The notes below the pieces were generated by a model, which made no database searches, was not told the origin of the DNA, and worked only from the letters and a program-made list of their open reading frames with translations. Made by a program: the position numbers and the translations under genes. Positions 23,795 through 37,189 of a stretch of DNA of 64,000 nt are shown here, in pieces. The stretch spans positions 62,001 through 126,000 of the forward strand of contig NW_026516774.1 of the NCBI RefSeq assembly GCF_025766255.1, given 5' to 3'. Origin of the DNA: Zychaea mexicana (taxonomy: Eukaryota; Mucoromycota; Mucoromycetes; Mucorales; Lichtheimiaceae). How positions within the stretch are numbered: position 1 is the first letter of the stretch; every line of letters starts with the position of its first letter.

Positions 23795-26700
23795 TTATTT
23801 GACTTGGATCACACCGGATGTCCATTCTTCCCAGTCCTCCTTGGGGTTACCGAGCCACTTGAGAGCGTTCAATCCAATGCGATACTTGCCAGCAGGAGCA
23901 CGCAAAGTGATTGGAAGCTGGACATTGAAAAGTGTTGGTGTGTAAGTTCCGAACCATTGAACCATGATACCGGCGTTGGATGAGGTGGAACGACCAAGAA
24001 GAGTGAGGTCGGTGAATGCATAGCCGATCTTCTTGCCCTTTTCATTGTAGAGAGGTGCCTGAATTTCGCGAGTAGGGTTGTTCATGTAGATAATAAAGAT
24101 GGGAGCGGTTCCTGAGGTGCGATCGTAGACGTAGGTGTCATTAGGACCGAACACGTAAGTGCCATCAGTGGAATTGGTGAGATATGGTGTGTCGTAGCCA
24201 TAGATAGGGAGTTCGTGTTGGTTGCCGACAATGCCCATGTAAGGAATGGTAATGTCCTTTTGCTTTTGCTGGGATTTGAGTTGGACATAGCCGCCGTACA
24301 TGATGTGATCTGCTGGGTTGGACTTGGGTGGGATCACGGTGACGTCAAGTTTGGCACTCTTGCCGGGCGAAATCTTGATAGACTTCTTGGAAAAACGCAA
24401 TTTGGCAGAGTCAATGCCGTATGTAGCGGGCTCAGTGAACTGATACTCTTCTCGATCTCCGTAAGGAACAACCGAGACACTGACATTATTCAAAACTTGG
24501 TAAGAGACAATCGAATCTCCGTTGTTGGTAATGGTCAAAGTGTATGTCTTGTGCAAGTTGGCGGTGTCGTTGAAGCTGATGCCTCCGGGTGATACGTGAA
24601 CTTGTTGCTGAATGGCGTCGTAAACTAAGTATATGGCAACATAGTACTTATTAGAGAACCAGCTCGCAGGAAAGATTGAGAGCATATAAATTGTGTCTAT
24701 ATTGCTTACCTTGAACAAGGCCGGCTCCCTGCTTGAAAGGAGAATCGATGTTATCCTCACCGTTCTTGTTGGGAGCCTTGAAAGCATAGTTCTGGAATTG
24801 TTCGAGGATAAAAGCAGGCGTAGTTTTCTTTCCCTTCAATGAATTGAGGAAGAGAGCAACGGAGCCAGATACATACGGGGTCGCCATGGAAGTGCCACTC
24901 ATGATACCCCAGGTACCGAGCTGGCGGGGAAGAGTCGAGTATATGTTGCCGCCAACGCCAGCAATGCTGGGAGCAAAGTCTAATTCATAAGAAGCGCCAA
25001 CACTCGAAAAAGAAGACACAGTGTTACCAGTGTTCACAGGTCGGACTTGTTGTTCGTCAGCAAAGGTCACGGATGTATCGCCCTTTTCGATATCAGCGAG
25101 GATGGTATTGCCCACGTCATAAGCAATGCCTACGACAGGAATGGTGGCGTTCGGGGTACTAGGAGTAAAGACATCCTGACCTTCAGTGTTGAAAACCACA
25201 ACACCGACAGCACCGGCCTTTGCCAAGTTGTTTGCCTTATCGTCAAAGGCGCAACTGCCTCTCTGTACAATTGCCAAATTGCCGCTAACGTTGCTAGGAA
25301 TGTTGGATGCATCACAGGCGTCAGAGTTACTGCCGACATTTTTATCACCTGCAACAATTCGACCGTTGGGAATATCACTGGGAGTAGGGCTGCCTTTGGC
25401 GTAACCTTAACAGTACGAAAGTCACATGATTAATATATAAAGAGGAGGGTGTCAAAGAAAGAAAGGAAAGAATTTGATAAAAAAGATAGGGGGAGAACTG
25501 CACCATATGTCTCGGTTGAGCCGTCGACTTGGAAGGTATCCATAAGATTATAGTTATTATCAAAGGACGCGACAGAGTAAGCACCATGGCCGACACTAGG
25601 AACGCTAACAGTGAAAGCGCCAGTAGCACCTTCATTACCAGCTGCGATGATCACTGTTTATCGGGAAAATGAGTGATCGCTAGTTAATATACATACATAT
25701 TGCATTGGGAAAATATCGTGCTATATGCAGTACCTGGAACACCCTTCGCAGTAATGCGTTCAGCTACGACAGCGCTAGCTCCTTCGGGCCAGCCGTAAGT
25801 GTCACCCAAACTCATGCTAATGATATCAACACCAGTATCATAGGCATCCAACATGGCATCAATGATTACATCATCGGAGGCAGAGCCAGTGCAGCCGAAT
25901 ACACGCCACATACCGAGGGTTGCATCGGGAGCGACACCAGTAAAGTTCTGAGCGGGGATGTCAAATCTTGATTATTATTATATTGTCCCCCCCCCTTTTT
26001 TTTATTATGCAAGTATTGACAACAACAACAAACTACTTACATCGCTCTTGCCCGCAACAATACCAGAGACGTGGGTTCCGTGACCTATATACATATACAT
26101 CGAAGAAGAAAAGCATATGTCATTAGCTCAGATCATTATCATGTAAATCGAAACAAGCTGAAAAAGAACCATTTTGTTGGGAAACGCACCTGATGCGCCA
26201 GTGCTAGCAACGCAGGCATCCATGGGGTCATCATCAGGGACCGGTGTCGAATTGGAACTGTTCGCATCGTAGTCATCACCGACCAAATCTTTGCCATAGC
26301 GCACTTTGTAGCCTTCACCAAAACCGCCTCCCAATGCAGGGTGCATGTAGTCGACACCTGCACATTAACGACGACCACGCATCGTGTAACCTGCAGTTAT
26401 TTACCTTGTGTAATACAAGAGCACATGAAAATTTTCTGCCGATACATACCAGAATCAATGATGCCAACTGTAATGCCTTTACCGGTGTTATTGAGCTCAT
26501 TGTGGACGCGGTCGACTTGGGTTTGCGAGTGAGGGAGGAGCTTATCGATGTCAATACCGTTGGCTGCTGTAGTTGCTGCGGTATCGGGACGCTGGACAAC
26601 GCGCACAGGATAGACATTAGTAACGAGTCCAGACTTGGCCATGCTGTTGAAAATATCGTCGAACAAGCTGTCCTCGTCAGTGGATAACAAAGAAAGGGTC

Positions 26701-27020
26701 GGTTGCTCGTCGCTCTTGCTCCTGGATTTGGCGCTACGCGATGATGATGATGGCTTTTGCTCGATTTGAACGATGGCGCCCTTGAGCAAATCGTGATCGA
26801 AAAGTCGTGGCATGGTCAAAGTTGTGTCGGAGAACTTGTCCTTCAATATGTTCAAGACCTTCTTGCTATCTGTGCTTGCATCGGTACCACCAAATTCAAA
26901 GACATAACGGCCAGATACGAACGGCTTTACAGCGCTGGTATCGAATTCAGGAGAGGACGATGCTGCACTCGAGAGTGCAACCGATGCTGCCAAAAGTAAT
27001 ATGGAGTTCAGCAACCGCAT
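23795..27020 (-). CDS. Secreted subtilisin-like protease (S8), tandem copy 1
   Basis: Extracellular serine endopeptidase, intact. Exons (minus): 27020-26450, 26357-26190, 26084-26041, 25947-25734, 25653-25504, 25405-24710, 24624-23795; 890 residues. Signal peptide about 1-19 (MRLLNSILLLAASVALSSAA), then an I9-like propeptide (RYVFEFGG, ILKDKFSDTTLTMPRLFDHD). Catalytic residues: Asp189 in GIIDSG, His248 in GHGTHVSGIVAGKSD, Ser555 in SGTSMATP, oxyanion Asn339 in AAGNEG. A protease-associated domain (about 385-500) is inserted before the Ser block. The C-terminal Fn3-like region includes QVHVSPGGISFNDTANL, KLRFSKKSIKISPGKS and DHIMYGGYVQL. Every exon border keeps phase and is shared with the other copies, so the genes arose by duplication after the introns were present. 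The upstream DNA shares a block with the next copy. Confidence 0.95.
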
Positions 27021-28819
27021 CGAATAAAAGGAATGGGTGGTGTCGTTTTGAAAATGAACGATTGAGAAAGAAAAAGAGGGGAAAGGGGGTTCTTGCTTAA
27101 CGAAGAAATTAGGCAGCTCTCATTTGCGATGTTTGCGGTGAAGGGGTTTATATATACTTTGTGTGTCTAGGATGAGTTAAAAAGTAGAGAAACGCCCTGG
27201 TTCTCCCTTATAATGCACCGTGCTTCTTACTCTCACTCTCTCTTACACATCATATAAGGACCCATACTGGTTATTTTGTTTTTGCGTAACCTTTATGATG
27301 GTGGAAGGAGCGTGAAGGATAGCGTAAAATGGGATAGCATGGCCTCTTTTCCAGGTACGCAGACATGCAACAAGAAAGTCGTACATGGATTTGACCTTCC
27401 GACTTGACCCTTTTGGAGAAATAATCCATCTAAAGAAAATGTTGCTTCTGTCAACGGTATTGCAAAGCCTTTACTACTTTACAGATTCGTCCGTTCTTTC
27501 TTCATTTAGATTGACACTGCTGCTTTATATTGGCTTGTGTCACCGAAGGATGATATTCTTTTCTCTCAATAGAAGCATAAAGTGTCCTCCTCTTTTCCCG
27601 TCCGACCGATATAATGTACATATACCGTGTATACGTATTCGTTAATTCGGCATTATGCACCTTTCCTTTCCCTTAACATTGCCTAATTTTACAAAAGATG
27701 CTTAAAAAAGAAAATGTATGACAGTCCATAGATGATTGTAGCATAGTTGCTATCTGTTAGACAAGAATCACAAGATAGAAAAGCTATTATGTTTCGTATG
27801 CTAAAGGGTATACACAGAGTAGGGAGTATAATAACCAACGTAATGTGGTATGTACTTTGTCAGCGGATAACCGGAATCACTGATCATTCCATACTTTCGG
27901 CGACAAGTTTTGTTATTCATGCAGCTTGTTGGGGATCTCCCCCGGCAGCATAATGTATTAATTAGTGAAGTTAATCCGTACTCTTCCTCCCGTTATTGGT
28001 GACTTCATTAGCGGGTTTCATTAAGTGTGAATGTTTGCCTTTAACAGCACAATCTTCCAAAACGGAGCGAGCTCGTGCTTTTTCGTCAACTGTAAATGAC
28101 CATGGATACACAAAAATTGCATAATCGATTGCTAACGGTATATAAACTCATTCATTATGTATGGATTCTTAGACGAACAAGTCCAGAGCAAGAAACGATT
28201 GCTTCTTATATGGCCATCCTTAATCCGCTAATCCTCTTTCTAAAAACCATGGCAGCAATTGATTTAATATATGTCTAGGATGATAAAAATCTATTACCTT
28301 CCTATTGATATTTACTAGATAACCATCAGATTCCAGCATGCGTGAGCAGCTTATCCGCTTCAGACATCTTCCCTTTCCATTGGTGACACAATATGGTGAA
28401 ACATGTTCTGAGCACAGACGACAAATGGTACACTATGAGTATCTCCACCAGCCTAATGTGCTAGCACTAAGCAGGCACAAATTTATGTACCGAAGAGGTT
28501 TATCATTTTGATGAGAATATAGCTTACAGCTGTTGCAGAGCTCAAAGAGTCAAAGTTTGCAAGAGTAATAACTGTAATCGCGTATACGCATGGTATTATG
28601 TAAAATGGTGAATTTTAAACCGAGTATGTAATTCTAGATCATAATCGGAATAAAAGATTTTCAAAAACAGTATGAGAAACAAGTAATGGGTGGCCGATGT
28701 ATTCACTCCAGTCTGTTTATTATACATGTATTCAGAGTACAACAGCTAATTCGGTATTAATGATACAATAAGCTTAATATAATAAAGTGAAAGTAAGACG
28801 TCGATAAGACAGTAGATCA
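27021..28819. other. Spacer between S8 copies 1 and 2
   Basis: The lower part is the promoter of copy 1, with a TATATATAC sequence at about 27150 (minus-strand gene start at 27020) and the shared upstream block at 27281-27338. The rest is AT-rich with short ORFs only. Confidence 0.55.
27281..27338 (-). promoter_or_regulatory. Upstream block shared with S8 copy 2
   Basis: Plus-strand text TTTGCGTAACC, then GCGTGAAGGATA and AAATGGGATAGC, lies 260-320 bp upstream of the copy 1 start. The same three words in the same order occur 260-310 bp upstream of copy 2 (32373-32422), although the surrounding spacer has diverged. This could be a common regulatory site or simply the best-kept part of a duplicated promoter. 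Confidence 0.5.
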
Positions 28820-31800
28820 TTATTTAACCTCAATGACACCAGTGGTCCACTCTTCCCAATCACTGTCGTTATTATTGTCGCCCAGCCATTTAAGAGCATT
28901 CATTCCAATTCGGTATTTGCCGGGAAGAACACGCAATGAGAAGGGCAGCTTGACATTGAAGATGGTGGGATAATAAGTGCCATCCCAGGTCACAAAGTTT
29001 GCAGCATAATCAGGGCTGTAACGGGCAGCGAATGTTAAATCGGTAAATGCATATCCAATCTTTCTGCCATTTTCATTGAAAAGAGGTGCTGAAAGCTCGC
29101 GGGTAGGGTTGGCAAACGACAAAACGATGGTGGGTCGGCTTATTCCATCCTTGCGATCATAGACAAGTGTGTCATTTGGACCAAAGACTGGCAAATTGTT
29201 CACAGTGGTGCCGTTGGTCAAAAAGGGTGTACCGTAGCCGTAAACGGGCAGTTCGCGTTGGTTGCCGACAATACCAATGTAAGGAATGGTAATATCCTTT
29301 TGATTTTGTTGGCTCTTGAGTTGGATGAAACCGCCATACATGATATGGTCTGCTGGGTTGGTCCCTGGTGGCATTACGGTGACGGTGATTTCGGCGCTCT
29401 TGCCAGGCGAGAGCTTGATGTTCTTCTTGGAGAAACGCAATTTGGCAGTGTCCTTGCCGTAGTTTGCAGGTGCGGCGAATTCGTATGATTTGGTATCTTT
29501 GTATGGGATTACGGACACACTGACATTGTTCAAGAGTTGATAAGATACAATCGAATCACCATCGTTGTTGATGGTGAAGGTGTGTGTCTTTTGCATGTTG
29601 GCAGTGTCGTTGAAGCTGATGGCCCCAGGAGTGACGTGGACCTGTTGCTTGATTGCATCATAAACTGTGATTACGATACAATAATTAGCAAGTCGGCAGA
29701 CCATCGAGCTCTAAATTAAAGTAGAGGACTTATTCGTTATTGATGTTTACCTTGAACAAGACCTGCGCCTTGTTTAAACGGCGAGTCGATATCAGCTTCA
29801 CCATTCTTCAATGCGGCACTGAAAGCGTAGTTTTGGAAATGCTCAAGGATATAGGCAGGGGTGGTCTTTTCTTCGTTGTTTTTCAAAGATTTCAAGTACA
29901 GGGCAACAGAGCCAGATACATATGGAGTTGCCATGGAAGTACCACTCATCATACCCCAACTACCAAGTTGGTGAGGAAGCGTCGAGTAGACGTTGCCACC
30001 AATACCAGCAATGTTGGGGGCTACATCGATTTCATACGAAGCGCCAATGCTAGAGAACGAGGAAACACTGTTGCCAGTAGATGCTGGGCGGACGGATGGT
30101 TCCTTTGCAAAAGCCAAGCTAGTCTTGCCCTTCTTGATGGAAACAAGAAGCTCGGCACCAATTTTTTGGGTAACGCCAATAACGGGGATCACAACACCGG
30201 GAGTCGATGGGGCAAAACTGCTTTCATCATCAGTATTGTCGTAGACCACCACACCTGTAGCACCTGCCCGGTGCAAATTATTAGCCTTGACAGTAAAAGT
30301 ACAAGTACCGCGTTGGACCAATGCCAACTTTCCCTTGATATCATTCGGAATATTGGCCGGTTCACATGCGTCAGAGCTGCTACCGACTTTGCTGTCGCCT
30401 GCAACAACTTCGCCATTGGCAATTTGACCAACGCTAGGACTGCTATCCGCATATTCTACCAAGGTAGTATATCAAACTAGTTTAGTAAAACATGTATAGT
30501 ATCACTAGGTTCAATAATCACAATGAGAAAAGGTATCCATTTACCGTAGACTTTCGATGAGCCGCTGATTTCAAAAGTTTTGACGAGATTATAATTGTTA
30601 TCGAACGATGCAACAGAGAAGGCACCATGACCAACACTGGGAACGCTGATAGTGAATGCGCCATATTGTCCATCGTTTCCTGCAGCAACGATAACTAATG
30701 TAATCGATAGAGCACACATAGCATTATTAAACAACTTTTCGGTTGCAGGGTCGTCGTGTACATAACAATACTAGAAAATCAATAGTACCTGGAACGCCCT
30801 TGTCAGTGATACGCTCAGCGACGACTGCCATGGGGCTCCCAGGCCAGCCATTCATACTGCCCAAGCTCATACTGATGATATCCACACCAGTGTCATAGGC
30901 ATCGAGCATAGCATCCATTATGACATCATCGGCAGAAGCACCAACACAGCTGAAAACACGCCACATGCCAAGGGTTGCGTCAGGGGCAACGCCCGTAAAG
31001 TTCTATAGCCCGGCGGAGATGTTACTAATTTTTCATATTCGTGCATAACAGATAGGACAACACAAGAATGTTTAAGCACAATGGCAACACTTACGTCGCT
31101 TTTACCGGCAACAATACCTGAAACGTGCGTACCATGTCCTGCGTGTAGTCAAGCAAAACCCAAAATATATTATCAGAACTTCTAATTTCCTTTTGAACAA
31201 TGGACCACTGGAAACAGAAGCAAAACGGAAAGATGGAAAATATGTCTTTTTTTCTTACCAACGCTGCCAGTGTTCGCATCGCAGCTATCCATTGGATCAT
31301 CGTCTGGTTCAGGTACAGATGAAGTCAAACCATAGTTGTCGCCGACCATATCTTTACCATAACGGACCTTGTATCCCTCACCAAAGCCACCACCCAAGGC
31401 AGGATGCATGTAATCAATACCTGAAGGTTTCGTGTAACAAGGCGGTTATTAATTTGTGTAATGCGCACCAGGAAAAAAAGAATAGGGCACATAAAAGCTG
31501 TTTTGTTTGCTTGTTTGTCTACTTAGCATGAAACATACCAGAGTCAAGGATACCGACAATGATTCCTTCGCCGGTATTCTTGAGTTCCTTATGCACACGG
31601 TCTACTTGGGTCTGGGCGTGTGGGATCAGCTTGCCAATGTCAATGCCGTTGGATGCGACAGTAACCTCGGGGTTGGGACGTTTAATATCGCGCACGGGGT
31701 AAACCTTGGTTACAAGCCCGGATTCTGCCACCGCCTTGAAGATCTCGTTGAACAAGCTGTCTTGGTCGGTGGACATGGAGCTCACGACATTATTTACATC

Positions 31801-32112
31801 ATCAGTATGGCCATTGCCGTCGTTTTTCTTTGAGTTGTTCTTGGAGCCAATGGAAATGGTGACACCTTTCAATAAAGCGTGATTGAACAGTCGACCCATT
31901 TGCAGATCAGTGTCGGAGAACTTGTCTTTTAGGATGTCTATCAATTTTTTGCTGTCGGCGTCGGCGTCGGCACCTCCAAATTCGAATACATATCGGTTGG
32001 AAGCAAAAGGGGTAAGCGAGCTGATTGACGAAGGGGCTGCTGCTGCTGTTGAACTCGACAGTCCGACAAGCGATGTTGCGGCCAAGAGAAAAAGAGAGTT
32101 AAGCAACCGCAT
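28820..32112 (-). CDS. Secreted subtilisin-like protease (S8), tandem copy 2
   Basis: Extracellular serine endopeptidase, intact. Exons (minus): 32112-31539, 31420-31259, 31138-31095, 31002-30789, 30694-30545, 30455-29751, 29664-28820; 897 residues. The signal peptide begins MRLLNSLFLLAATSL, almost as in copy 1, marking these two as the closest pair. The propeptide has RYVFEFGGADADADSKK and FSDTDLQMGRLFNH. Catalytic residues: Asp190 (GILDSG), His247 (GHGTHVSG), Ser555 (SGTSMATP) and oxyanion Asn in AAGNDG. The protease-associated insert contains PNDIKGKLALVQRGTCTF. The C-terminal Fn3-like domain begins QVHVTPGAISFNDTANMQKT. Substitutions from copy 1 are scattered over all domains with no frame damage, as expected for two functional duplicates. 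Confidence 0.95.
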
Positions 32113-33741
32113 TTTTTTTTAATTAATCTTGGTAGCGTGCGGTAAGGAACGATGTTTGTCGGTTGCTTGGAGGTATATGAATAAGGGAATAAATGAAAGG
32201 AGACACCAAACAAGCAGAGAATTAAAGAAAGGAAGGGGTTGAAGAGTACGTATAAGAAGCAGTAAAACAGAAAGAAAGTAATGAAAATGAGATCTGTTAC
32301 TGTTTACTCGAATCGACTATATTTATATCAAATGCGTATAACAAACGACTTCATTGAATGGGACGGGCGCAATTTTGCGTAACCAGATTGAAGGCGTGAA
32401 GGATATCGCGAAATGGGATAGCTTGCGCTTAGACTGAGGTTAAAAGGTACACAACAACAGAATGAAGCACACAGTGGTGGCACCACTCTATACCTTATGC
32501 ATACAATACTACAGTACTCGACTATTCTATTTGGCGCACTTAAACATGTGGCGGGCAGCGCTTAGCAAATAATCTATCTAAAGAGATTAACTTGCTCCTG
32601 TCAAACATTCGGTCCAAAAATATATAGCCTTCAAACGTTCGGATTTCTATGAGCTCGTGCTGGTAACAACTTAATATGCAATCAAAATTATGCATACTTT
32701 CGGTACAAACAATATCTTGGGTGCATAGGTTGTACAATTATGCTTGAAAGAATGATATGTTACGACAGCATTGGGCAGAAATGATGCTCTAGATAACGAT
32801 TATCCTGACGTTGTCTAAACAGGAGCTTATGTGGAAGTTCAAAACATTTGAACTACATGGCATTGGTCAACTCAAGTATGGCTCTAGAGGATATCTTCTA
32901 TGAGGACTAGTTCGTAGATTATGTCACACCAATGGTCCGTCGTCTCTCAATATAGTATGCATTGCAGGAAAAGAATAGACTATATGATGTATAAACGTTG
33001 TTGAGCACATGCTCTTTGTGAAACACAGGCAAACGTAACTTGTACAAACCTTCAGAAGCATATACCAATGATGCATTTGCTCTTAGCAATTTACAATGTA
33101 TCTATGTATCTATGTCTGTGAAACAATTATGCGAAACTCAACGTTTGTTTTTATTTGATGAAGGATCTTCATCTTTTCGAATTTTGGCCTTGTGCCGCCA
33201 TCTCAACATTGCATCGATTTTATTTTCGTTGTGCACATGAACTGAATCTAATTTTTCATGTGAAGCATTGCTATCATCTATGTGAGTGCTTTTTCGGTGA
33301 TTTCAATATGTGGATAATTGTTTCATCAAGTATTTTGCTTGGTTTTGTACTAAATACTTGAATAGAATTAATGTTATTTCAGAGAGTATTGCTTAAAGAC
33401 GCTTAATTGAGCTTGTATCCGAAGGCCCTCTTAAATCTCAAACACAAATTATGAGATATGATTACCATGGTTCGAAGTTCACTTTGCTATACTAGGACTT
33501 CATTATTAGATAAACGGTTCATTAAAATATTGGGGCTCACGGACAGTGTAGTGACTGGTTTAGTGGCAAGCATATCTGTTATATGAACTATGACGAAGTT
33601 GCTTTTTATCATGTATTAAGCATACACTTTTGACAAATGGATAATCAGTACGCATGTATATTTAAAGGGATTAGCGGGAAGCTGTGATAACAGGATTCAT
33701 AGACTACTCAAAAACAAGGGGAAAACGGTAGTACTTTTTTT
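32113..33741. other. Spacer between S8 copies 2 and 3
   Basis: It contains the promoter side of copy 2, with the shared block at 32373-32422, followed by AT-rich DNA. Short ORFs only. Confidence 0.55.
32373..32422 (-). promoter_or_regulatory. Upstream block shared with S8 copy 1
   Basis: Plus-strand text TTTTGCGTAACC, GGCGTGAAGGATATCGCG and AAATGGGATAGC matches the block upstream of copy 1 in content, order and distance to the start codon. I did not find it upstream of copy 3. Confidence 0.5.
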
Positions 33742-36700
33742 CTAACGAACTTCAATAATACCCGAGGTCCAATTGTCCCATTCATCCACGCCGAACCATT
33801 TCAAGGCATTGAGACCGATTCGATATTTGCCGGGAAGAACATTGAACGTAATAGGGACTCTGATACCAAGAAGTGTTGGGGTGTATGTTCCGTCCCATGT
33901 AATTGCGTGCACTGGTCGCGTCGAGATAGACCGAGCAAGGTTTGTGACACTAGCTTCGTTGAATGTAGCATAGCCAATCATCACGTTGTTTTCGGTATAT
34001 AGAGGAGTGGAAATTTCACGCGTCGGACTGACTAAAGTGATCATGAATGTGGGTTTGGGACCTGATTTACGGTCATATACGAATACAGTGTTTTGATTGA
34101 TGGGAGTGAATTTCTCTGGATTCGTATCAGCTGTCAATTGTGGTGTGCCGTTGCCGTATATTGGTAGTTCATGCTGATTACCGACGATACCAACATATGG
34201 AACAGTGATATCTTTGCTGCCGTAGTTGTCGTTTCCGATGCTCTTAAGTTGGATATAGCCACCGTACATAATGTGCTTTGCGGGATCGGTATTGGGTGGT
34301 ACCACGGAAACTGTGATCTTGACGCTGGCTCCTGGAGCAATTTGAATGTTTGTTTGCGAGAACTTAATCTCGGCTGATTCAGTCCCAAATACTGGAGGTT
34401 CTGTGAATTGGTAGCCGCTGGAGCTATCGTACGGAATAATGGAGACACTAATTTTGTTAATAGCTTTGTAGAAAACAGGTGTAGCGCCTTCGTTAGTGAT
34501 GGTCAGCGTATGAGTTTTTTGCATGTTGGCAGTGTCGTTGAAACTGATGTCTCCTGGTGTAATATGCACACGCTCTCGGATAGTATCGTATACTATTACG
34601 TCGTTTTAGAATGATAACAAAAACGAGGACTCTGTCAGATAGTGTACTCAAATTAGTTGCAAATAAATAGTGTTATTTTTACCTTGGATCAAACCAGCTC
34701 CTTGTCTATACGGCGTATCCACGTTCTCTTGACCATTTTTATTGGGAGCCTTGTAAGCATAATTCTGGAACTGCTCAAGAATATAAGTAGGATGAGGCCT
34801 TGGACCCTTTCCTTCGATCGATTTCAAATAAAGAGCGACGGCACCGGCAACTTGAGGCGTGGCCATTGAAGTACCACTTAGGACACCCCAGCTTCCCAAT
34901 TGTCGTGGAAGCGTCGAGTAGACTAGGCCGCCGACACCAGCAATGTTGGGGTTTACACCAAGCTCGTACGACGGGCCAATGCTGGAGAAAGAAGAGACAA
35001 TATTACCGGTGGTCGTTGGGGCGGCCTGTTGTTGGCCCTTAAATGTCAAGTAGGTTTCACCTTGCTGTATGTCTTCAAGTAGCTCAACGCCAGTTTCATG
35101 GGCGACTCCTGCCAAAGGTATTTTGGCATCTTTTACACCAGGGATAAATGAGCCTTCGCCTTCTATGTTGTAAATTAATGCACCAATTGCACCGGCCTGG
35201 GCCAAGTTGTTGGTTTTCTGTTCAAATTCACAAGTGCCTCGTTGGACCAGAGCTAATTTGCCACTGACAGTCCTAGGAATGTTGGCTGGATCACAAGCGT
35301 CCATGGTGCTACCGATATTGATATCACCTGCAACAACTTGCCCGCTTGGCATACTATCGGATCCTTTACCAAGGTTATAGACTTTTGAAGAAATTCAGCG
35401 AGAGGAAGAGAAAGAGGTTAGCTTATATGTACTATGCCAATGCTATTAGAAAAAAATTTCGTAATGATCACATTGTCATTTCGACTGTACAACGCGGAAG
35501 AGTCTTACCATAAGTCTTCTTGCATTCAGGGGAGGAACACATGACGTCAAAAGTTTGCACAACATTGTAGTTGTTGTCAAATGATGCCACCGAGTAGACA
35601 CCTTTTCCAACACTTGGAGCAGACGAAGTAAATGCACCGTGCTCGCCGTCATTTCCTGCAGCAGATATAACTTAAATTATAGTAGTATAACAACATTAAG
35701 GTTAATATTTATCAAGAACATTATATGCTGATGTAGTATGTCAATCAATCTTTGGGCATATTACCGGGCACGCCTTTGGCGTTAATGCGTGATGCAACTA
35801 TAGCAGACAACATTTCTGGCCATCCTTGAGCATCACCCAAACTCATGCTTATGATATCTACTCCGGCGTCGTAGGCATCGAGCATAGCTTCGATAATAAT
35901 GTCATCGTCTGTAGATCCTGTGCAGCCAAAAACACGCCACATTCCAAGAGTGGCATCAGGAGCAGCGCCCGTAAAGTTCTGGGGGAAGATGAAATGCACG
36001 ATGCATGGTTACATAAGTGGTTTGCATACATACCAATCCGCTTATACATACATCACTTTTACCCGCAACAATGCCTGAAACGTGTGTTCCATGACCTACG
36101 TAATAAACCGAGAACCTTTAATTGAGAATTATCACCCTTCACAACTTCCAGCTCATCCTCTTCTTTTTGTCCTCTCTCGCAAGAAAATGTTGATATGCGC
36201 AAGCTGAGTAACTTACCAGACGAACCCGTGCTAGCGGAGCAGCTATCAATAGGATCAAGATCAGGGATTGGAGTAGTGTTTTTGTATCCATCATAGTCGT
36301 CTCCAACAAGATCTCGGCCTAGAGCAACTTTGTATCCCGGACCAAATCCACCTCCTAAAGCGGGATGCATGTAGTCGACGCCTGCGTTCAGCCAGTTTTT
36401 TTCCAGTGAATATATGAAAATTTGTCGGTAACTCATTAATAATACATACACCAAGGATCTTTTCATTTTCCTTTTTTAAGTTATAGTTATTTTAAAAGAA
36501 ATATCATGGTAGGTAAAGTAGGATCGACATCGTCATCACATTCATAAAGGTAATTTAATGAAATTCTAATGACTAGTGTACTATTACTTACCAGTATCAA
36601 TGATGCCAACAGTAAGTCCTTTGCCGGTGTTTCTCAGCTCGCTATGCACGCGGTCAATCTGAGTCTGTGCGTTTGGACTAATCAGGGCGGCGTCAGCACT

Positions 36701-37189
36701 TTCCAAAGGAATGCTAGCTATACGAGTATCGGGGCGATGCACCGAATGAACAGGATAAACATGAGCGACAAAACCAAGAGTAGATACAGCCCTGGCAATA
36801 TCGGTGAAGGCAGCATTTTGTTCGTCGGAGGATATGGACGAGGTCAAGAGCCCGGTGCTACCCGTATGAGAAGTCCTTTCGAAATGGATTGTGACGGCCT
36901 TCAACAAGCCATGGTCGATAACACGCGGCATCAACAATCTGACTTTGGGGAATGTCTTTTTCAAAAAGTTCATCAGCATTCTGCTGTTCGTGTCAACGGA
37001 AGGACCTCCGGTGAACTCGAAAACGTAGCGGCCAGGAACAATATCTTGGTTAGCGATAGCAGCAGCATTGTTCTTGATAGAAGAAGTACCAGCAGCAGGC
37101 GCTGCAGTTACAACGTCTACACTAGACAAGAAAGCGATCAGAGACGAGAATATTGCAAATAGTAAAGCGGGAAAATACATCAGGTGCAT
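33742..37189 (-). CDS. Secreted subtilisin-like protease (S8), tandem copy 3 (divergent)
   Basis: Extracellular serine endopeptidase, intact. Exons (minus): 37189-36592, 36381-36217, 36095-36052, 35978-35765, 35670-35509, 35381-34683, 34592-33742; 910 residues. Start chosen at the ATG before a strong signal peptide (MHLMYFPALLFAIFSSLIAF); the frame stays open further upstream but without signal character. Catalytic residues: Asp198 (GIIDTG), His256 (GHGTHVSG), Ser566 (SGTSMATP), oxyanion Asn in SAAGNDG. Compared with copies 1 and 2 it has a different signal peptide, a longer propeptide with a Ser-rich loop and a four-codon insertion at the end of exon 5 carrying two extra Cys (MCSSPECKKT), which might form a disulfide. 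The C-terminal Fn3-like region begins RVHITPGDISFNDTANMQKT. Same seven-exon structure and phases as its neighbours. Confidence 0.95.
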
